Part shown: positions 34,067 to 45,159 of the stretch, piece by piece
Layout of the letters: each line of letters begins with the position of its first letter
How positions within the stretch are numbered: the stretch's first letter is position 1
Assembly (NCBI GenBank): GCA_052436255.1
Contig: JBQVNP010000008.1
Location: forward strand, 17,096 to 81,095
Direction: 5' to 3'
DNA length: 64,000 nucleotides
From: Pelomonas sp052436255
GTDB taxonomy: Bacteria > Pseudomonadota > Gammaproteobacteria > Burkholderiales > Burkholderiaceae_C
The notes under the pieces: model-generated
Seen by the model: only the letters and a program-made list of their open reading frames with translations
Told to the model about the DNA's origin: nothing
The model's database searches: none
Program-made: the position numbers and the translations under genes

Positions 34067-34536
34067 CCGACCTGCCTTTCCGCGACCTGGTGCTGGACGC
34101 CTTCGGCAAGCTGGTGCTGATCGATCTTGACGGCGTCGCCCATGTGGGCGTGACGCCCGTGCGCGCCCACCCGATTTCCGCGCCCGACGAGGGCTTGAGC
34201 CTGGTCGGCGTGCACGGCCATGAGCTGGCCTGGGTGAGGCGCCTGTCGGCGCTGCCGGACGGCCCGCGCCGGTTGCTCGAAGCCGAGCTGGCCGCACGCG
34301 AGTTCCACCCGACGCTCAAGCGCCTGATCTCCGTGAACACCTTTGCCACGCCAAGCACCTGGCGCGTCGAGACGGACCGCGGCGAGGTCGACTTCGTGCT
34401 GAAGAGCGAGGAAGACATCCGCCGCCTGGACGAGGGCCGGCTGCTGATCACTTCCAGCCATGGCGTGCAGATGCAGGTGCCTGACCGCTGGGCGCTGGAC
34501 AAGCAGTCCAAGAAGCTGCTGGAACGCTTTCTTTGA
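34063..34536 (+). CDS. DUF1854 family protein
   Basis: A 157-residue soluble protein of the DUF1854 family. It contains a short conserved HPTLKRLISVNTFATPSTWRVETD region and no signal peptide or membrane segment. Its start overlaps the ABC gene stop by 4 bases (ATGA), indicating translational coupling and probably a physical partnership. As I recall, this ABC/DUF1854 pair recurs beside cphA genes in betaproteobacteria. The function is unknown. Confidence 0.85.
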   Translation: MTDLPFRDLVLDAFGKLVLIDLDGVAHVGVTPVRAHPISAPDEGLSLVGVHGHELAWVRRLSALPDGPRRLLEAELAAREFHPTLKRLISVNTFATPSTWRVETDRGEVDFVLKSEEDIRRLDEGRLLITSSHGVQMQVPDRWALDKQSKKLLERFL

Positions 34537-34678
34537 GGAGCGGCTGGCGCTGAGCCGGGTATTGCGGGCCGAGCGCTGGGTCGCTCCGAGCCGCGGCTCA
34601 ACGCCGCAAGCAGCGCCGTCCCCTGGGGGGCGACCAGGACTGCCGGCGTTCAGCCGGCGCGGGACTGGGCGAGGGGCT
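34537..34678. repeat. Palindrome-rich intergenic repeat element
   Basis: The 142 bases between DUF1854 and bfr hold no gene but several dyads: GAGCCGCGGCTC (34588-34599), a CCCC/GGGG pair near 34621, and GCCGGC (34642-34647) repeated as GCCGGC (34653-34658). This type of GC-rich element is common between convergent genes in this bacterial group and may act as a bidirectional terminator. The hairpin composition is similar to the insert in fmt, but I did not find an exact shared core. Confidence 0.5.
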
Positions 34679-35149
34679 TCAGGACGCCATCTGCGACTGC
34701 AGGTAGTTCTGCTCGCCAACGGCGTTGACCAGCTCCAGCTGGGTTTCGAGGTGGTCGATGTGCTCTTCGGTGTCGTCCAGGATCTGCACGAAGAGCTCGC
34801 GCGACACGTAGTCGCGCACGCTCTCGCAGTAGGCCACGGCCTCCTTCAGATGCACGTGCGAGGCTTTCTCAATGATGAGGTCGCAACGCATCGTCTCGAC
34901 GGCGTTCTCGCCGATGTAGAGCTTGCCCAGGTCCTGCAGGTTGGGCAGGCCGTCCAGGGTCAACACGCGCTCGATGAGCTTGTCGGCGTGCTTCATCTCC
35001 TCGATGGACTCTTCGTATTCGTGCTTGGCCATCTTCAGCAGCCCCCAGTTCTTCAGCATGCGGGCATGCAGGAAGTACTGGTTGATGGCGGTCAGCTCCA
35101 GCTTGAGTTGCTGGTTCAGGTGGACGATGACTTGAGGGTCGCCTTGCAT
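34679..35149 (-). CDS. bfr: Bacterioferritin
   Basis: A 156-residue bacterioferritin, a heme-containing 24-subunit iron-storage cage. The heme ligand Met52 and ferroxidase residues Glu18, Glu51, His54, Glu94 and His130 are present by counting. Position 127, Glu in E. coli Bfr, is Thr here (DDTEEHID), with Glu at 128. It is divergent from bfd, its ferredoxin partner, with a Fur-box-like site between them. Confidence 0.95.
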   Translation of the reverse strand: MQGDPQVIVHLNQQLKLELTAINQYFLHARMLKNWGLLKMAKHEYEESIEEMKHADKLIERVLTLDGLPNLQDLGKLYIGENAVETMRCDLIIEKASHVHLKEAVAYCESVRDYVSRELFVQILDDTEEHIDHLETQLELVNAVGEQNYLQSQMAS

Positions 35150-35223
35150 GACGGGCTCCGAAACGTGAAATTGGTTGGCAGTATCCCCAGCGGATGCCCT
35201 TCAGCGAAACCGCTCTTTTTGCA

Positions 35224-35242
35224 AATGAGACAGATTCGCATT
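35224..35242. promoter_or_regulatory. Fur-box-like site in the bfr-bfd intergenic region
   Basis: AATGAGA-CAGAT-TCGCATT is a 19-bp dyad with 6 of 7 arm pairs matching and the AATGA/TCATT-like ends of Fur boxes. It lies 13 bases before the bfd ATG and about 75 bases before bfr on the other strand. Iron-dependent control of bfd by Fur fits its known role; direct effect on bfr is less clear. Confidence 0.7.
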
Positions 35243-35255
35243 AGACTCCGCATCC

Positions 35256-35480
35256 ATGATTGTTTGCGTCTGCCACCGCGTCTCCGACCGAGACATCGCG
35301 ATTGCCGCGTCCAGCGGTTGTCCGAATTTCGAGGCCCTGCAGGACGACCTGCTTGTGGCGACGGCTTGCGGTGCCTGCCGCGACTGCGCCTGCGCGGTCT
35401 TCGAGGAGAGCCGCGTCAAAGGCGGCGGATCGCGAAATCGCGGTATGGCTGTAACGATCCAGCCGTTGCTGTCAGCCTGA
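35256..35480 (+). CDS. bfd: Bacterioferritin-associated ferredoxin
   Basis: A 74-residue [2Fe-2S] ferredoxin that reduces bacterioferritin to mobilise stored iron. The ligand pattern is present: Cys4 and Cys6 in VCVCH and a second pair in ACGACRDCA. It begins 14 bases after a Fur-like dyad and is divergent from bfr. A strong hairpin terminator follows its stop. Confidence 0.93.
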   Translation: MIVCVCHRVSDRDIAIAASSGCPNFEALQDDLLVATACGACRDCACAVFEESRVKGGGSRNRGMAVTIQPLLSA

Positions 35481-35494
35481 ACTAGAATGCACCC

Positions 35495-35521
35495 AGGCGC
35501 CGACATCCGGCGCCTTTTTGT
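35495..35521 (+). terminator. Rho-independent terminator after bfd
   Basis: AGGCGCCG (35495-35502) pairs with CGGCGCCT (35508-35515) around an ACATC loop and is followed by TTTTTGTT. A perfect 8-bp stem plus a T-run makes this one of the clearest terminators in the window; it insulates cspA from bfd. Confidence 0.9.
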
Positions 35522-35604
35522 TGGTCTTGTTTCCTGAACGTCGTTGTGAATTCCGCGGCCGCTCCGGGGCGGGCCACGCAGCACGACAACAGTAAGGAAA
35601 TTCC

Positions 35605-35820
35605 ATGAGCACCCTCCAAACCGGCACTGTCAAATGGTTTGACGACGGCAAGGGCTTCGGCTTCATCACGCCGGCCGACGGCAGCAAGGACTTGTTCGCC
35701 CACCACAGCGAAATCAAGAACAACGGCGGCTTCCGCACCCTGGCCGAAGGCGCCCAGGTCGAATTCGAAGTGAAGCAGGGCCCCAAGGGCCTGCAAGCCG
35801 CGAACATCCGTTCGCTGTAA
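35605..35820 (+). CDS. cspA: Cold-shock domain protein (CspA family)
   Basis: A 71-residue single cold-shock-domain protein that binds single-stranded RNA and DNA. RNP1 reads KGFGFI and RNP2 reads DLFAHHSEI, close to the usual (D/N)(V/I)FVHxSAI. An AAGGAA ribosome site precedes the ATG. About 80 bases of leader without a gene lie between the bfd terminator and the start; I see no obvious structured cold-shock leader. A clear terminator follows. Confidence 0.95.
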   Translation: MSTLQTGTVKWFDDGKGFGFITPADGSKDLFAHHSEIKNNGGFRTLAEGAQVEFEVKQGPKGLQAANIRSL

Positions 35821-35845
35821 TCCTCACGGCTTCGGCCGTTGAGTC

Positions 35846-35875
35846 AAGCCCGCGCCTTGCGCGGGCTTTGTGCTT
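35846..35875 (+). terminator. Rho-independent terminator after cspA
   Basis: AAGCCCGCGC-CTT-GCGCGGGCTT is a 10-bp perfect stem followed by TTGTGCTTT. It sits 25 bases after the cspA stop and 30 bases before the next gene, which therefore needs its own promoter. Confidence 0.88.
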
Positions 35876-35904
35876 TCTGGGCCCGCCCAACGACAATCGC
35901 TGCC

Positions 35905-38166
<2,262 letters not shown>

Positions 38167-38294
38167 CGCGAACTGCGGGACATTTGCCCGCGCTTTTCGT
38201 GGCGGCCCCTGTGCGTATGCACTACGCTTGCGGCTCTTGACCGACGAGGCTGCTGCTGCTCTGGCTGGCGCCCGTGCCCGGAGTCCTCGCCCCC

Positions 38295-40511
38295 ATGCAA
38301 GAAACGCCTGCCGCAGACGACGATCTGCTCGAATTGCTCGACGAGCCTGAGCACGCTGATGGCGAGCACCGCCCGCAGGATCGCCCCTGGCGCATCCTGA
38401 TCGTCGACGACGACGGCGACGTCCACAAGGCCACCGAGCTGGCCATGCAAGGCCTGACCGTCGAAGGCCAGCCCCTGGTCTTCCTGCACGCCAGTTCGGC
38501 CGCACAAGCCCGTCAGTTGCTGGCCAGCGAGGAAGACCTCGCCGTCGTATTGCTCGACGTCGTCATGGAGAGTGAAGACGCAGGCCTGCAGCTGGTGCGC
38601 CATATCCGTGACGAGCTGCGGCTGAACGCCTTGCGCATCGTGCTGCGCACCGGCCAGCCCGGCTATGCCCCCGAGATCGAGACGGTGCAGGCCTATGACA
38701 TCAACGACTACAAGACCAAGTCCGAGCTGACACGCACGCGCCTGTACACCGTGCTCACCGCAGCCGTGCGTTCCTACTGCCAGATCTGCGCGCTGGAGGC
38801 CAACCGCCGCGGCCTGGAGATGATCGTCGAGAGCAGCACCTCGCTATCGCGCATGCGCGGGCTGTCGCGCTTTGCCGAGGGCGTGGTCACCCAGCTGTGC
38901 GCCCTGCTTGGCATCCTGCCCGAGGGCCTGGTCTGCGCCCAGGTCAGCGGCGAGACCGGCGACGAGGTGCGCATCGTTGCGGCCGCGGGCCAGTACAGCG
39001 GCCTCATCGACCGGCCGCTGGCCCAGGTCAAGATCGCCAACGTGCGCGAGCGCCTGGAACGCTGCCTTCGGGAAGAACGCAACCTCTACGACGATGGCAC
39101 GGTGCTGTACTTTGGCATGGGCCAGGGCCGCGCGATGGCTGCGCTGGTCGACGTTGGCCGCGAGCTCGACGAGCTCGACCAGCAACTGCTGCGCGCCTTC
39201 TGCTCCAACATCGCCGTCGGCTTCGAGAACGTCGTGCTCTACAGCCAGCTGCTGGACCAGGCCTACAACGACCCGTTGCTGCGCCTGCCCAATCGCAACC
39301 GCTTCGTCGAGCTGCTCGACAAGAATTTGAAGGACCCGGCCGGTGTCACGCTGGCGCTGATCGACATCGACGACTTCTCCGACATCAACGACGCCTTCGG
39401 CCACCACTTCGGCGACCAGGTGCTGCAGGCCGTCGTGCACCGCATGAGCGCGATGCTGGGCCTGAACACGGCGATGGCCCGCGTCGGCGCCGACACCTTC
39501 GGCGTGCTGGGTGAGCATGACAAAGTCTGCCCCGCGACTGTCAGTGGCGTCTTTGCCGAGCCCTTCATGGTCGCGGGCGAGCGACTGCAGCTGTCGGCCA
39601 CCACGGGCCTGGTGCGCCTGGGCGAATCCGAGGCCGTCGGCTCCGAGTTGCTGCTTGATGCACAGATCGCGCTCAAGCGCGCCAAGCAGCAGCAGCGCGG
39701 CTCATCTCAGTACTTCTCGGCAGCGATGGGCAGCGACGCGCGCGAGCGCTTCAAGCTGCTCAAGGGCCTGCGTACCGGCTTCGAGGAGAGTCAGCTCTTC
39801 GTCGTCTATCAGCCCCAGGTCGAACTCAGCACCGGCTGCGCCATCGGCGCCGAGGCGCTGCTGCGTTGGAGGACCATCGACGGGCGCTTTATCCCGCCGG
39901 ACCAGTTCATCCCGCTGGCCGAGCAGAGTGGCCTCATCATTCCCATCGGCGAATTCGTCATGCGCACGGCCTGTACGCAGCTGCAGAAGATGCAGGCCCT
40001 GGGCTGCGCCGACTTCCGCATGGCCGTCAACGTGTCCATGGCCCAGTTCCGCCACCCCGGCTTCATCGACATGCTGGGCCGTGCGCTGCACGACTGCGTC
40101 GTCGATGGCCAGAACATCGAGCTCGAGATCACCGAGTCCATGGCCATGGAGGACGCCGACCTCGTGCTGCGCGTGCTGGCCGACATCAAGCGGCTCGGCT
40201 TCAGCGTCGCCATCGACGACTTCGGCACCGGCTTCTCGTCCTTGAGCCAGCTGCGCCAGCTGCAGGTGGACCGCCTCAAGATCGACCGCGCCTTCGTGCA
40301 GGAGGCCCAAGCCTCGTCCGCCGGCGCGACCATCGCCCAGATGGTCATCAACCTGGGCCATGGCCTGGGCCTGACGGTCATCGCCGAGGGCATCGAGACC
40401 GAGGAACAGCGCCAGTACCTCATCGGTCTGGGCTGCCATGAAGGGCAGGGCTGGCTGTTCGCCCGGCCCATGCCGGCCGATCAGCTTGAAACCTGGATGA
40501 GGCACCGGTGA
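38295..40511 (+). CDS. Response regulator with DUF3369, degenerate GGDEF and EAL domains
   Basis: A 738-residue cytoplasmic signalling protein: a receiver domain at about residues 30-155 (ILIVDDDGD, phospho-acceptor in LLDVV), a DUF3369 domain to about 320, GGDEF to about 480, then EAL. The GGDEF site reads GADTF, so cyclase activity is unlikely. The EAL site keeps EALLRW, NVS, EITES, DDFGTG, LKIDRAF and EGIET, so cyclic-di-GMP hydrolysis is likely. The ATG at 38295 follows GGAG. No cognate histidine kinase gene is adjacent. Confidence 0.92.
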   Translation: MQETPAADDDLLELLDEPEHADGEHRPQDRPWRILIVDDDGDVHKATELAMQGLTVEGQPLVFLHASSAAQARQLLASEEDLAVVLLDVVMESEDAGLQLVRHIRDELRLNALRIVLRTGQPGYAPEIETVQAYDINDYKTKSELTRTRLYTVLTAAVRSYCQICALEANRRGLEMIVESSTSLSRMRGLSRFAEGVVTQLCALLGILPEGLVCAQVSGETGDEVRIVAAAGQYSGLIDRPLAQVKIANVRERLERCLREERNLYDDGTVLYFGMGQGRAMAALVDVGRELDELDQQLLRAFCSNIAVGFENVVLYSQLLDQAYNDPLLRLPNRNRFVELLDKNLKDPAGVTLALIDIDDFSDINDAFGHHFGDQVLQAVVHRMSAMLGLNTAMARVGADTFGVLGEHDKVCPATVSGVFAEPFMVAGERLQLSATTGLVRLGESEAVGSELLLDAQIALKRAKQQQRGSSQYFSAAMGSDARERFKLLKGLRTGFEESQLFVVYQPQVELSTGCAIGAEALLRWRTIDGRFIPPDQFIPLAEQSGLIIPIGEFVMRTACTQLQKMQALGCADFRMAVNVSMAQFRHPGFIDMLGRALHDCVVDGQNIELEITESMAMEDADLVLRVLADIKRLGFSVAIDDFGTGFSSLSQLRQLQVDRLKIDRAFVQEAQASSAGATIAQMVINLGHGLGLTVIAEGIETEEQRQYLIGLGCHEGQGWLFARPMPADQLETWMRHR

Positions 40512-40556
40512 GCCCCTAAACTCCGCGCCGTCGATTGACGACAGCCAGGAGCGTCC

Positions 40557-41774
40557 ATGAGTCTCGCCAAGATCCTCGTCGCCCAGGGCGGCGGCCCCAC
40601 CGCCGTCATCAACCAGAGCCTGGTCGGCGTCGTGCTCGAAGCGCGTCGGCAGGCCGGCGTCGGCAAGGTCTACGGCGCGCGCCATGGTGTGCTCGGCATC
40701 GTCAACGAGGACTTCGTCGACCTGACGCAGGAGACCAGCCACAACCTGGAGCTGGTGGCCAACACGCCGTCGTCGGCGTTGGGGTCGACGCGCGACAAGC
40801 CCGATGCCGCCTACTGCCACGAGATTTTTGAGGTGCTGCAGGCGCATGGCATCACGCATTTCTTCTACATCGGGGGCAACGACTCGTCGGACACCGTGCG
40901 TATCGTGTCGGAAGAGGCGCAGGGGGCCGGCTACCCGCTGCGCTGCATCCACATTCCCAAGACCATCGACAACGACCTGGTCGGCAACGACCACACGCCC
41001 GGCTACGCCTCCGCCGCGCGCTTCGTCGCCCAGGCCTTTGCCGGCGCCAACCTCGACAACGCCTCCCTGCCGGGCATCTACGTCGGCGTCGTCATGGGCC
41101 GCCATGCCGGCTTCCTGACGGCGGCGGCGGCACTCGGCAAGAAGTTCGACGACGATGGCCCGCATCTCATCTACCTGCCGGAACGCGCTTTCGACAACGA
41201 GCAATTCCTGCGCGACGTCAAGGCCACCCACGAGCGCTATGGCCGCTGCGTCATTGCCGTCAGCGAGGGCATCCACGACGCGAGCGGCACGCCGATGCTG
41301 TCCAAGCTGGCGGGCGACCTGGAGCGCGACGCGCATGGCAATGCGCAGCTCAGCGGCACCGGCGCGCTGGCCGACCTGCTGTGCGAGGAGATCAAGGGCA
41401 AGCTCGGCATCAAGCGCGTGCGCGGCGACACCTTCGGCTATCTGCAGCGCAGCTTCCTCGGCTGCGTGAGCGACGTGGACCAGCGCGAGGCTAGGGAGGT
41501 CGGCGAGAAGGCCGTTCAATACGCCTTCCACGGCGACCGCGACGGCTCGGTGGCCATCAAGCGTGTCGGCTACTACTCGGTCGACTACGCGCTGCTGCCG
41601 CTCACCGACGTGGCCGGCAAGACGCGCACGATGGAGGACCACTTCATCACCGACAGCGGCACCGACGTGACCGACGCCTTCCGCCTCTACCTGCGCCCGC
41701 TGCTGGGCTCGGGCATGCCGGATGCGTTCAGGTTGAGGCCGAACCCGGTGGCCAAGGTGTTGAACAAGGGCTGA
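40557..41774 (+). CDS. pfp: PPi-dependent 6-phosphofructokinase
   Basis: A 405-residue phosphofructokinase of the pyrophosphate-using clade, which reversibly interconverts fructose 6-phosphate and the 1,6-bisphosphate. Evidence is the PKTIDND motif, whose Lys favours PPi over ATP, and IGGNDSSDT in place of the GGDGS of ATP enzymes. The C-terminal region is longer than in E. coli PfkA. It starts 45 bases after the REC-EAL gene and converges on the J-domain gene with a 7-base gap. Confidence 0.92.
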   Translation: MSLAKILVAQGGGPTAVINQSLVGVVLEARRQAGVGKVYGARHGVLGIVNEDFVDLTQETSHNLELVANTPSSALGSTRDKPDAAYCHEIFEVLQAHGITHFFYIGGNDSSDTVRIVSEEAQGAGYPLRCIHIPKTIDNDLVGNDHTPGYASAARFVAQAFAGANLDNASLPGIYVGVVMGRHAGFLTAAAALGKKFDDDGPHLIYLPERAFDNEQFLRDVKATHERYGRCVIAVSEGIHDASGTPMLSKLAGDLERDAHGNAQLSGTGALADLLCEEIKGKLGIKRVRGDTFGYLQRSFLGCVSDVDQREAREVGEKAVQYAFHGDRDGSVAIKRVGYYSVDYALLPLTDVAGKTRTMEDHFITDSGTDVTDAFRLYLRPLLGSGMPDAFRLRPNPVAKVLNKG

Positions 41775-41781
41775 GCGCCGC

Positions 41782-43389
41782 TCAGCGGGGGGCGATGGCC
41801 TGCATCAGGCGCAGGCACCATGCGTCTGCCTTGAACTGTAGCCAGCCCACCGCCAGGATGCTCAGCACCCAGACGAGGAAGATGCGCGTCCCGTCCACCT
41901 CGCCGCGGGCAAATACTGCCCAGGCGACGCACGCGGCGACCGGCATCAGCGCGGTGGTAAAGCCCCAGCGATCCATGAGCGTCAGGCTGTTCAGCATCGG
42001 CCGCAGCAACCAGCGCAGGGGGTTGGCGGCCGGCAGCGGCAGCCGCGCTTCATGCACTGCCCCAGCGGCCAGCATCCAGGCCGCGCCGATCAGCAGGCAG
42101 CTCCACATCGGCAGCCACGTGCCCAGTGCCGCCACGGCCAGCCAGCCGATCAACGGCGCTAGGCCGCCCGTCACCCACGCATGTTCAGCGTTGTCGGGCC
42201 AGGCCAGCAGCAGGCCGGCCACCGCGAAGCCCGCCGCAGCGTAGCCGTAGGCCCAGGGCGGCAGCAGCGACAGCGCCCCGCTACCGGGGCTGGCATCTGG
42301 CGCTGCGGCTAGGTAGCACAGCCAGGCCGCAAACAGCAGCCAGACCAACGCGAGGGCGGGCTGGTGCTGGCCGTGGCGGCGCCACCGGGCCAGTGCAGGA
42401 AGTAGGGCCGCCGGGATCAACATCAGCGTGCCGGCGAACCCGCCAAACAACATGATGGCGCCCGTGGACAGGAGCCAAGTCAGCCCGTAGCCGATGCCGA
42501 TGAAGGCGTCGTTGACCGTCTGGACGGCCACCACCATGCAGGCGAGCGTGGCAAGGCCGACGCGAAGCCAGGCGCCATGCATAGCGGCCTCCTTCAGCCC
42601 CTGCTGCGCGTCGGCGTCCAGGCCGATGCGGCGCAGCCGCTCGTCGCCCAGCTCTTTGTGGCCGTGCGCGAGCGAGGGCTGCAGCAGCAAGCCGATCAAT
42701 TGCCGGAGCCACCAAGTGCCGCCTTGCCTGCGCAACGCGTCAAGCCCCAGCAGCGGCGCGGCCAGCGCCTGTAGGGCCGGCTCCAGCACGAGCGGCCGCA
42801 CGCGCGCGTCGAGCGTCTCGTGCAAGGCCTCCGCAAGCGGCGTGCCGAGCTGGCGCTCGGTGCGGAAGTCGTCCAGCCAGCCGAAGTGGCTGTTGAGCGC
42901 TTTCAGAAAATCGTCCGGCAGCGCCGGCGTGCCCAGCGCCCATTGCGCGAACGCTGCCGAGAACTCGACGTGGCGGCTGAGGGGCTGCTGGCCCAGCTCG
43001 CGCTGCACCGCCGACCATTGGTGCAGCAGGGCGGCCTCGCCTGTGTGGCGCCAGCGCTGCGTCAGCTCGTCGATGAGGTGCTGGGGCTGGACGACATGCT
43101 CCGGCAGGGGCAGCGGTTCGATCGCCACGACCGGCGCGGCCGCCGGTTCGACCTTCGGTTCGGACAACAGCGGCGCTGCGACCGCCTCCTCGCTAACCTG
43201 GCTTGCCGCCTCCTGCTGCTGCCACTTCAGCCACTGCTGCACCCGCTCGTAGGCCCCACGCAGCGCCTGATAGGCCTCGGCATCGTCGTCAGGCCGTGTG
43301 ACGCGCAGCTTCAGCGCATAGGCCTTCTTGATCGCCGCCAGCTCGGTCGTCGGCGCCAGCCCCAGCAGGGCCCAGTCTTGTTCCCACAT
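41782..43389 (-). CDS. Membrane J-domain-like protein, partner of the HscC Hsp70
   Basis: A 535-residue protein beginning with a J-domain-like region (DWALLGLAPTTELAAIKKAYALKLR). The essential HPD tripeptide is replaced by RPD (TRPDDDAEAYQALR). A Pro/Glu-rich linker and a helical region of about 150 residues lead to a C-terminal half with about eight hydrophobic helices. Its gene lies 5 bases after the hsp70 gene, as for E. coli HscC and its J-proteins DjlB/DjlC. It probably recruits the Hsp70 to the membrane. Confidence 0.82.
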   Translation of the reverse strand: MWEQDWALLGLAPTTELAAIKKAYALKLRVTRPDDDAEAYQALRGAYERVQQWLKWQQQEAASQVSEEAVAAPLLSEPKVEPAAAPVVAIEPLPLPEHVVQPQHLIDELTQRWRHTGEAALLHQWSAVQRELGQQPLSRHVEFSAAFAQWALGTPALPDDFLKALNSHFGWLDDFRTERQLGTPLAEALHETLDARVRPLVLEPALQALAAPLLGLDALRRQGGTWWLRQLIGLLLQPSLAHGHKELGDERLRRIGLDADAQQGLKEAAMHGAWLRVGLATLACMVVAVQTVNDAFIGIGYGLTWLLSTGAIMLFGGFAGTLMLIPAALLPALARWRRHGQHQPALALVWLLFAAWLCYLAAAPDASPGSGALSLLPPWAYGYAAAGFAVAGLLLAWPDNAEHAWVTGGLAPLIGWLAVAALGTWLPMWSCLLIGAAWMLAAGAVHEARLPLPAANPLRWLLRPMLNSLTLMDRWGFTTALMPVAACVAWAVFARGEVDGTRIFLVWVLSILAVGWLQFKADAWCLRLMQAIAPR

Positions 43390-43394
43390 GGCGG

Positions 43395-45107
43395 TCAGAA
43401 CTTGAAGCTGTTGTCGATGCTGTCCAGCTGTTCCTTGAACTGCTGGCGCGCGCTGCGGATGGCGCGGGGGTCCTGGCTCTGCATGGCGGCCTCGAATGCG
43501 CTGAGCCAGTCCTGCAGCATTGCGCGGTCATTGCCCAGGCGGTCCTCGAACAGGCGCTTGGCGCGCTCGATCTGGTAGCGGTTGTCCTGGTCCTCGCGCG
43601 GGTGGCGCTTGAGCGTCTGCAGCCGCTCGCGCGTGGCGGCGATCTCGTTGGCGCTCAGGCGCGCGCCCTGGCTCTCGATCAGCAGCTCGTGGCGCTTGCC
43701 GCCCGGCAGCTCGTGGGCCTCGACTTCCAGCAGGCCGTTGGCGTCGTAGGTGAAGCGCACCTCTACGCCGGCTTCACCCGCCGGCGCCGGGGCGGTCGGG
43801 ATCTCCAGCTTGCCCAGCGACAGGTTCTCCGAGCCCACCGGCGATTCGCCCTGGCGCACGTCCACGAGGATGAGTTTTTGCTGGTCGGCCAGCGTGTGAT
43901 AGCGCTCCACGCGCGACACCGGCACCGGCGTGTTGCGCTCGATGATGGGCGAGAAGCGGTCGTTGACCAAGCGGTCGCCGACCGTGCTGGCCGCGACGAT
44001 GCCCAGCGAATAGGGCATGACGTCGGTCAGCACGACATCGTCCAGCGCCGCGTCGCGCGCCTTCAGGCCGGCCTGCACGGCCGCACCCATCACGATGGCG
44101 AGGTCGGGGTCCAGCTTGCGCAGCGGCAGGCGCTGGAACAGGCGCGTGACGAGCTTTTGCACCATGGGCATGCGCGTTGCGCCGCCGACGAGGATGACCT
44201 CGGCCAGGCCGGCGGTGTCGAGCTGGGCGTCGGCCAGCGCGCGCTCGATGGGGCGACGCAGGCGCTGCAGCAACTCTTGCGACGCGGCCTCGAAGTCGGC
44301 GCGGCTCAGCGTGGCGGCCAGCGTGCGTTCGCGCCAGACGGTGGTGATCTCCACGCTGTCGCGCTCGCCGAGGTCGCGCTTGGCCTGCTCGGCCAGGCGC
44401 CACCAGGTCTCGCCCTCGAACCAGGCCTGGCGCTCTTCGGCGGTCAGGGTGTCGCAATGCTTGGCGAACAGCTGCGCGATGGCGCGGCTGAAATCCTCGC
44501 CACCCAGCCGCGTGTCACCGGCGCTGGCGCGCACCTCGACGACGCCGTCGAAATATTCCAGCACCGACACATCAAACGTGCCGCCGCCCAGGTCGAAGAC
44601 GAGGAAGCTGCTGTGCTCGGGCCGCTCCTGCAGGCCATAGGCCAGGCCGGCGGCGGTGGGTTCGTTGAGCAGGCGCTCGACCTTGAGCCCGGCGATCTCG
44701 CCGGCCGTGCGCGTGGCGCGGCGCTGGGCCTCGTTGAAGTAGGCCGGTACGGTGATGACGGCCTCGGTGACCGGCTCGCCGAGGAAGGCCTCGGCGTCGG
44801 CCTTGATCGTCTGCAGCACCAGCGCCGACAGCTCCTCGGCGCGCATCTCCTTCACATGCGGGCCGGTGCGCAGGGTGATGCGCTTGTCGCTGCCCATCCA
44901 GCGCTTGAAGGCCAGCGCGGTGGACTCGGCATGCAGGCCGGCGCGCTCGCGGGCAGCCAGGCCCACCAGCGTGTGGCCTTGCTCGTCCAGCGCGACGGCA
45001 GACGGTGTCAGACAGTCCCCGTGGGCATTGGGGATCAGCACCGGCGCGCCGTCGCGAAACACGGCCGCCGCGCTGTGCGTGGTGCCCAGGTCGATGCCCA
45101 GGATCAT
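43395..45107 (-). CDS. hscC: Hsp70 chaperone, HscC type
   Basis: A 570-residue Hsp70 shorter than DnaK at the C-terminal lid. The ATPase domain has GIDLGTTHS, VPAYFNEAQRRATRTAG, FDLGGGTFDVS and VGGATRMP; a substrate-binding beta domain follows. The combination of short lid and adjacent J-protein fits the specialised HscC class. The ATG at 45107 starts the conserved MILGIDLGT; the upstream in-frame extension is not Hsp70-like. Confidence 0.9.
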   Translation of the reverse strand: MILGIDLGTTHSAAAVFRDGAPVLIPNAHGDCLTPSAVALDEQGHTLVGLAARERAGLHAESTALAFKRWMGSDKRITLRTGPHVKEMRAEELSALVLQTIKADAEAFLGEPVTEAVITVPAYFNEAQRRATRTAGEIAGLKVERLLNEPTAAGLAYGLQERPEHSSFLVFDLGGGTFDVSVLEYFDGVVEVRASAGDTRLGGEDFSRAIAQLFAKHCDTLTAEERQAWFEGETWWRLAEQAKRDLGERDSVEITTVWRERTLAATLSRADFEAASQELLQRLRRPIERALADAQLDTAGLAEVILVGGATRMPMVQKLVTRLFQRLPLRKLDPDLAIVMGAAVQAGLKARDAALDDVVLTDVMPYSLGIVAASTVGDRLVNDRFSPIIERNTPVPVSRVERYHTLADQQKLILVDVRQGESPVGSENLSLGKLEIPTAPAPAGEAGVEVRFTYDANGLLEVEAHELPGGKRHELLIESQGARLSANEIAATRERLQTLKRHPREDQDNRYQIERAKRLFEDRLGNDRAMLQDWLSAFEAAMQSQDPRAIRSARQQFKEQLDSIDNSFKF

Positions 45108-45159
45108 TGGATAAGCCTCCCGTGAAGACGGGGCGCAGCTTAGCCGGTCCGGGTGCTGC

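Noticed and set aside
34537..34678. tRNA or small RNA gene in the DUF1854-bfr gap
   Set aside because: No cloverleaf or CCA-type end and no promoter was seen; the dyads fit a repeat or terminator better.
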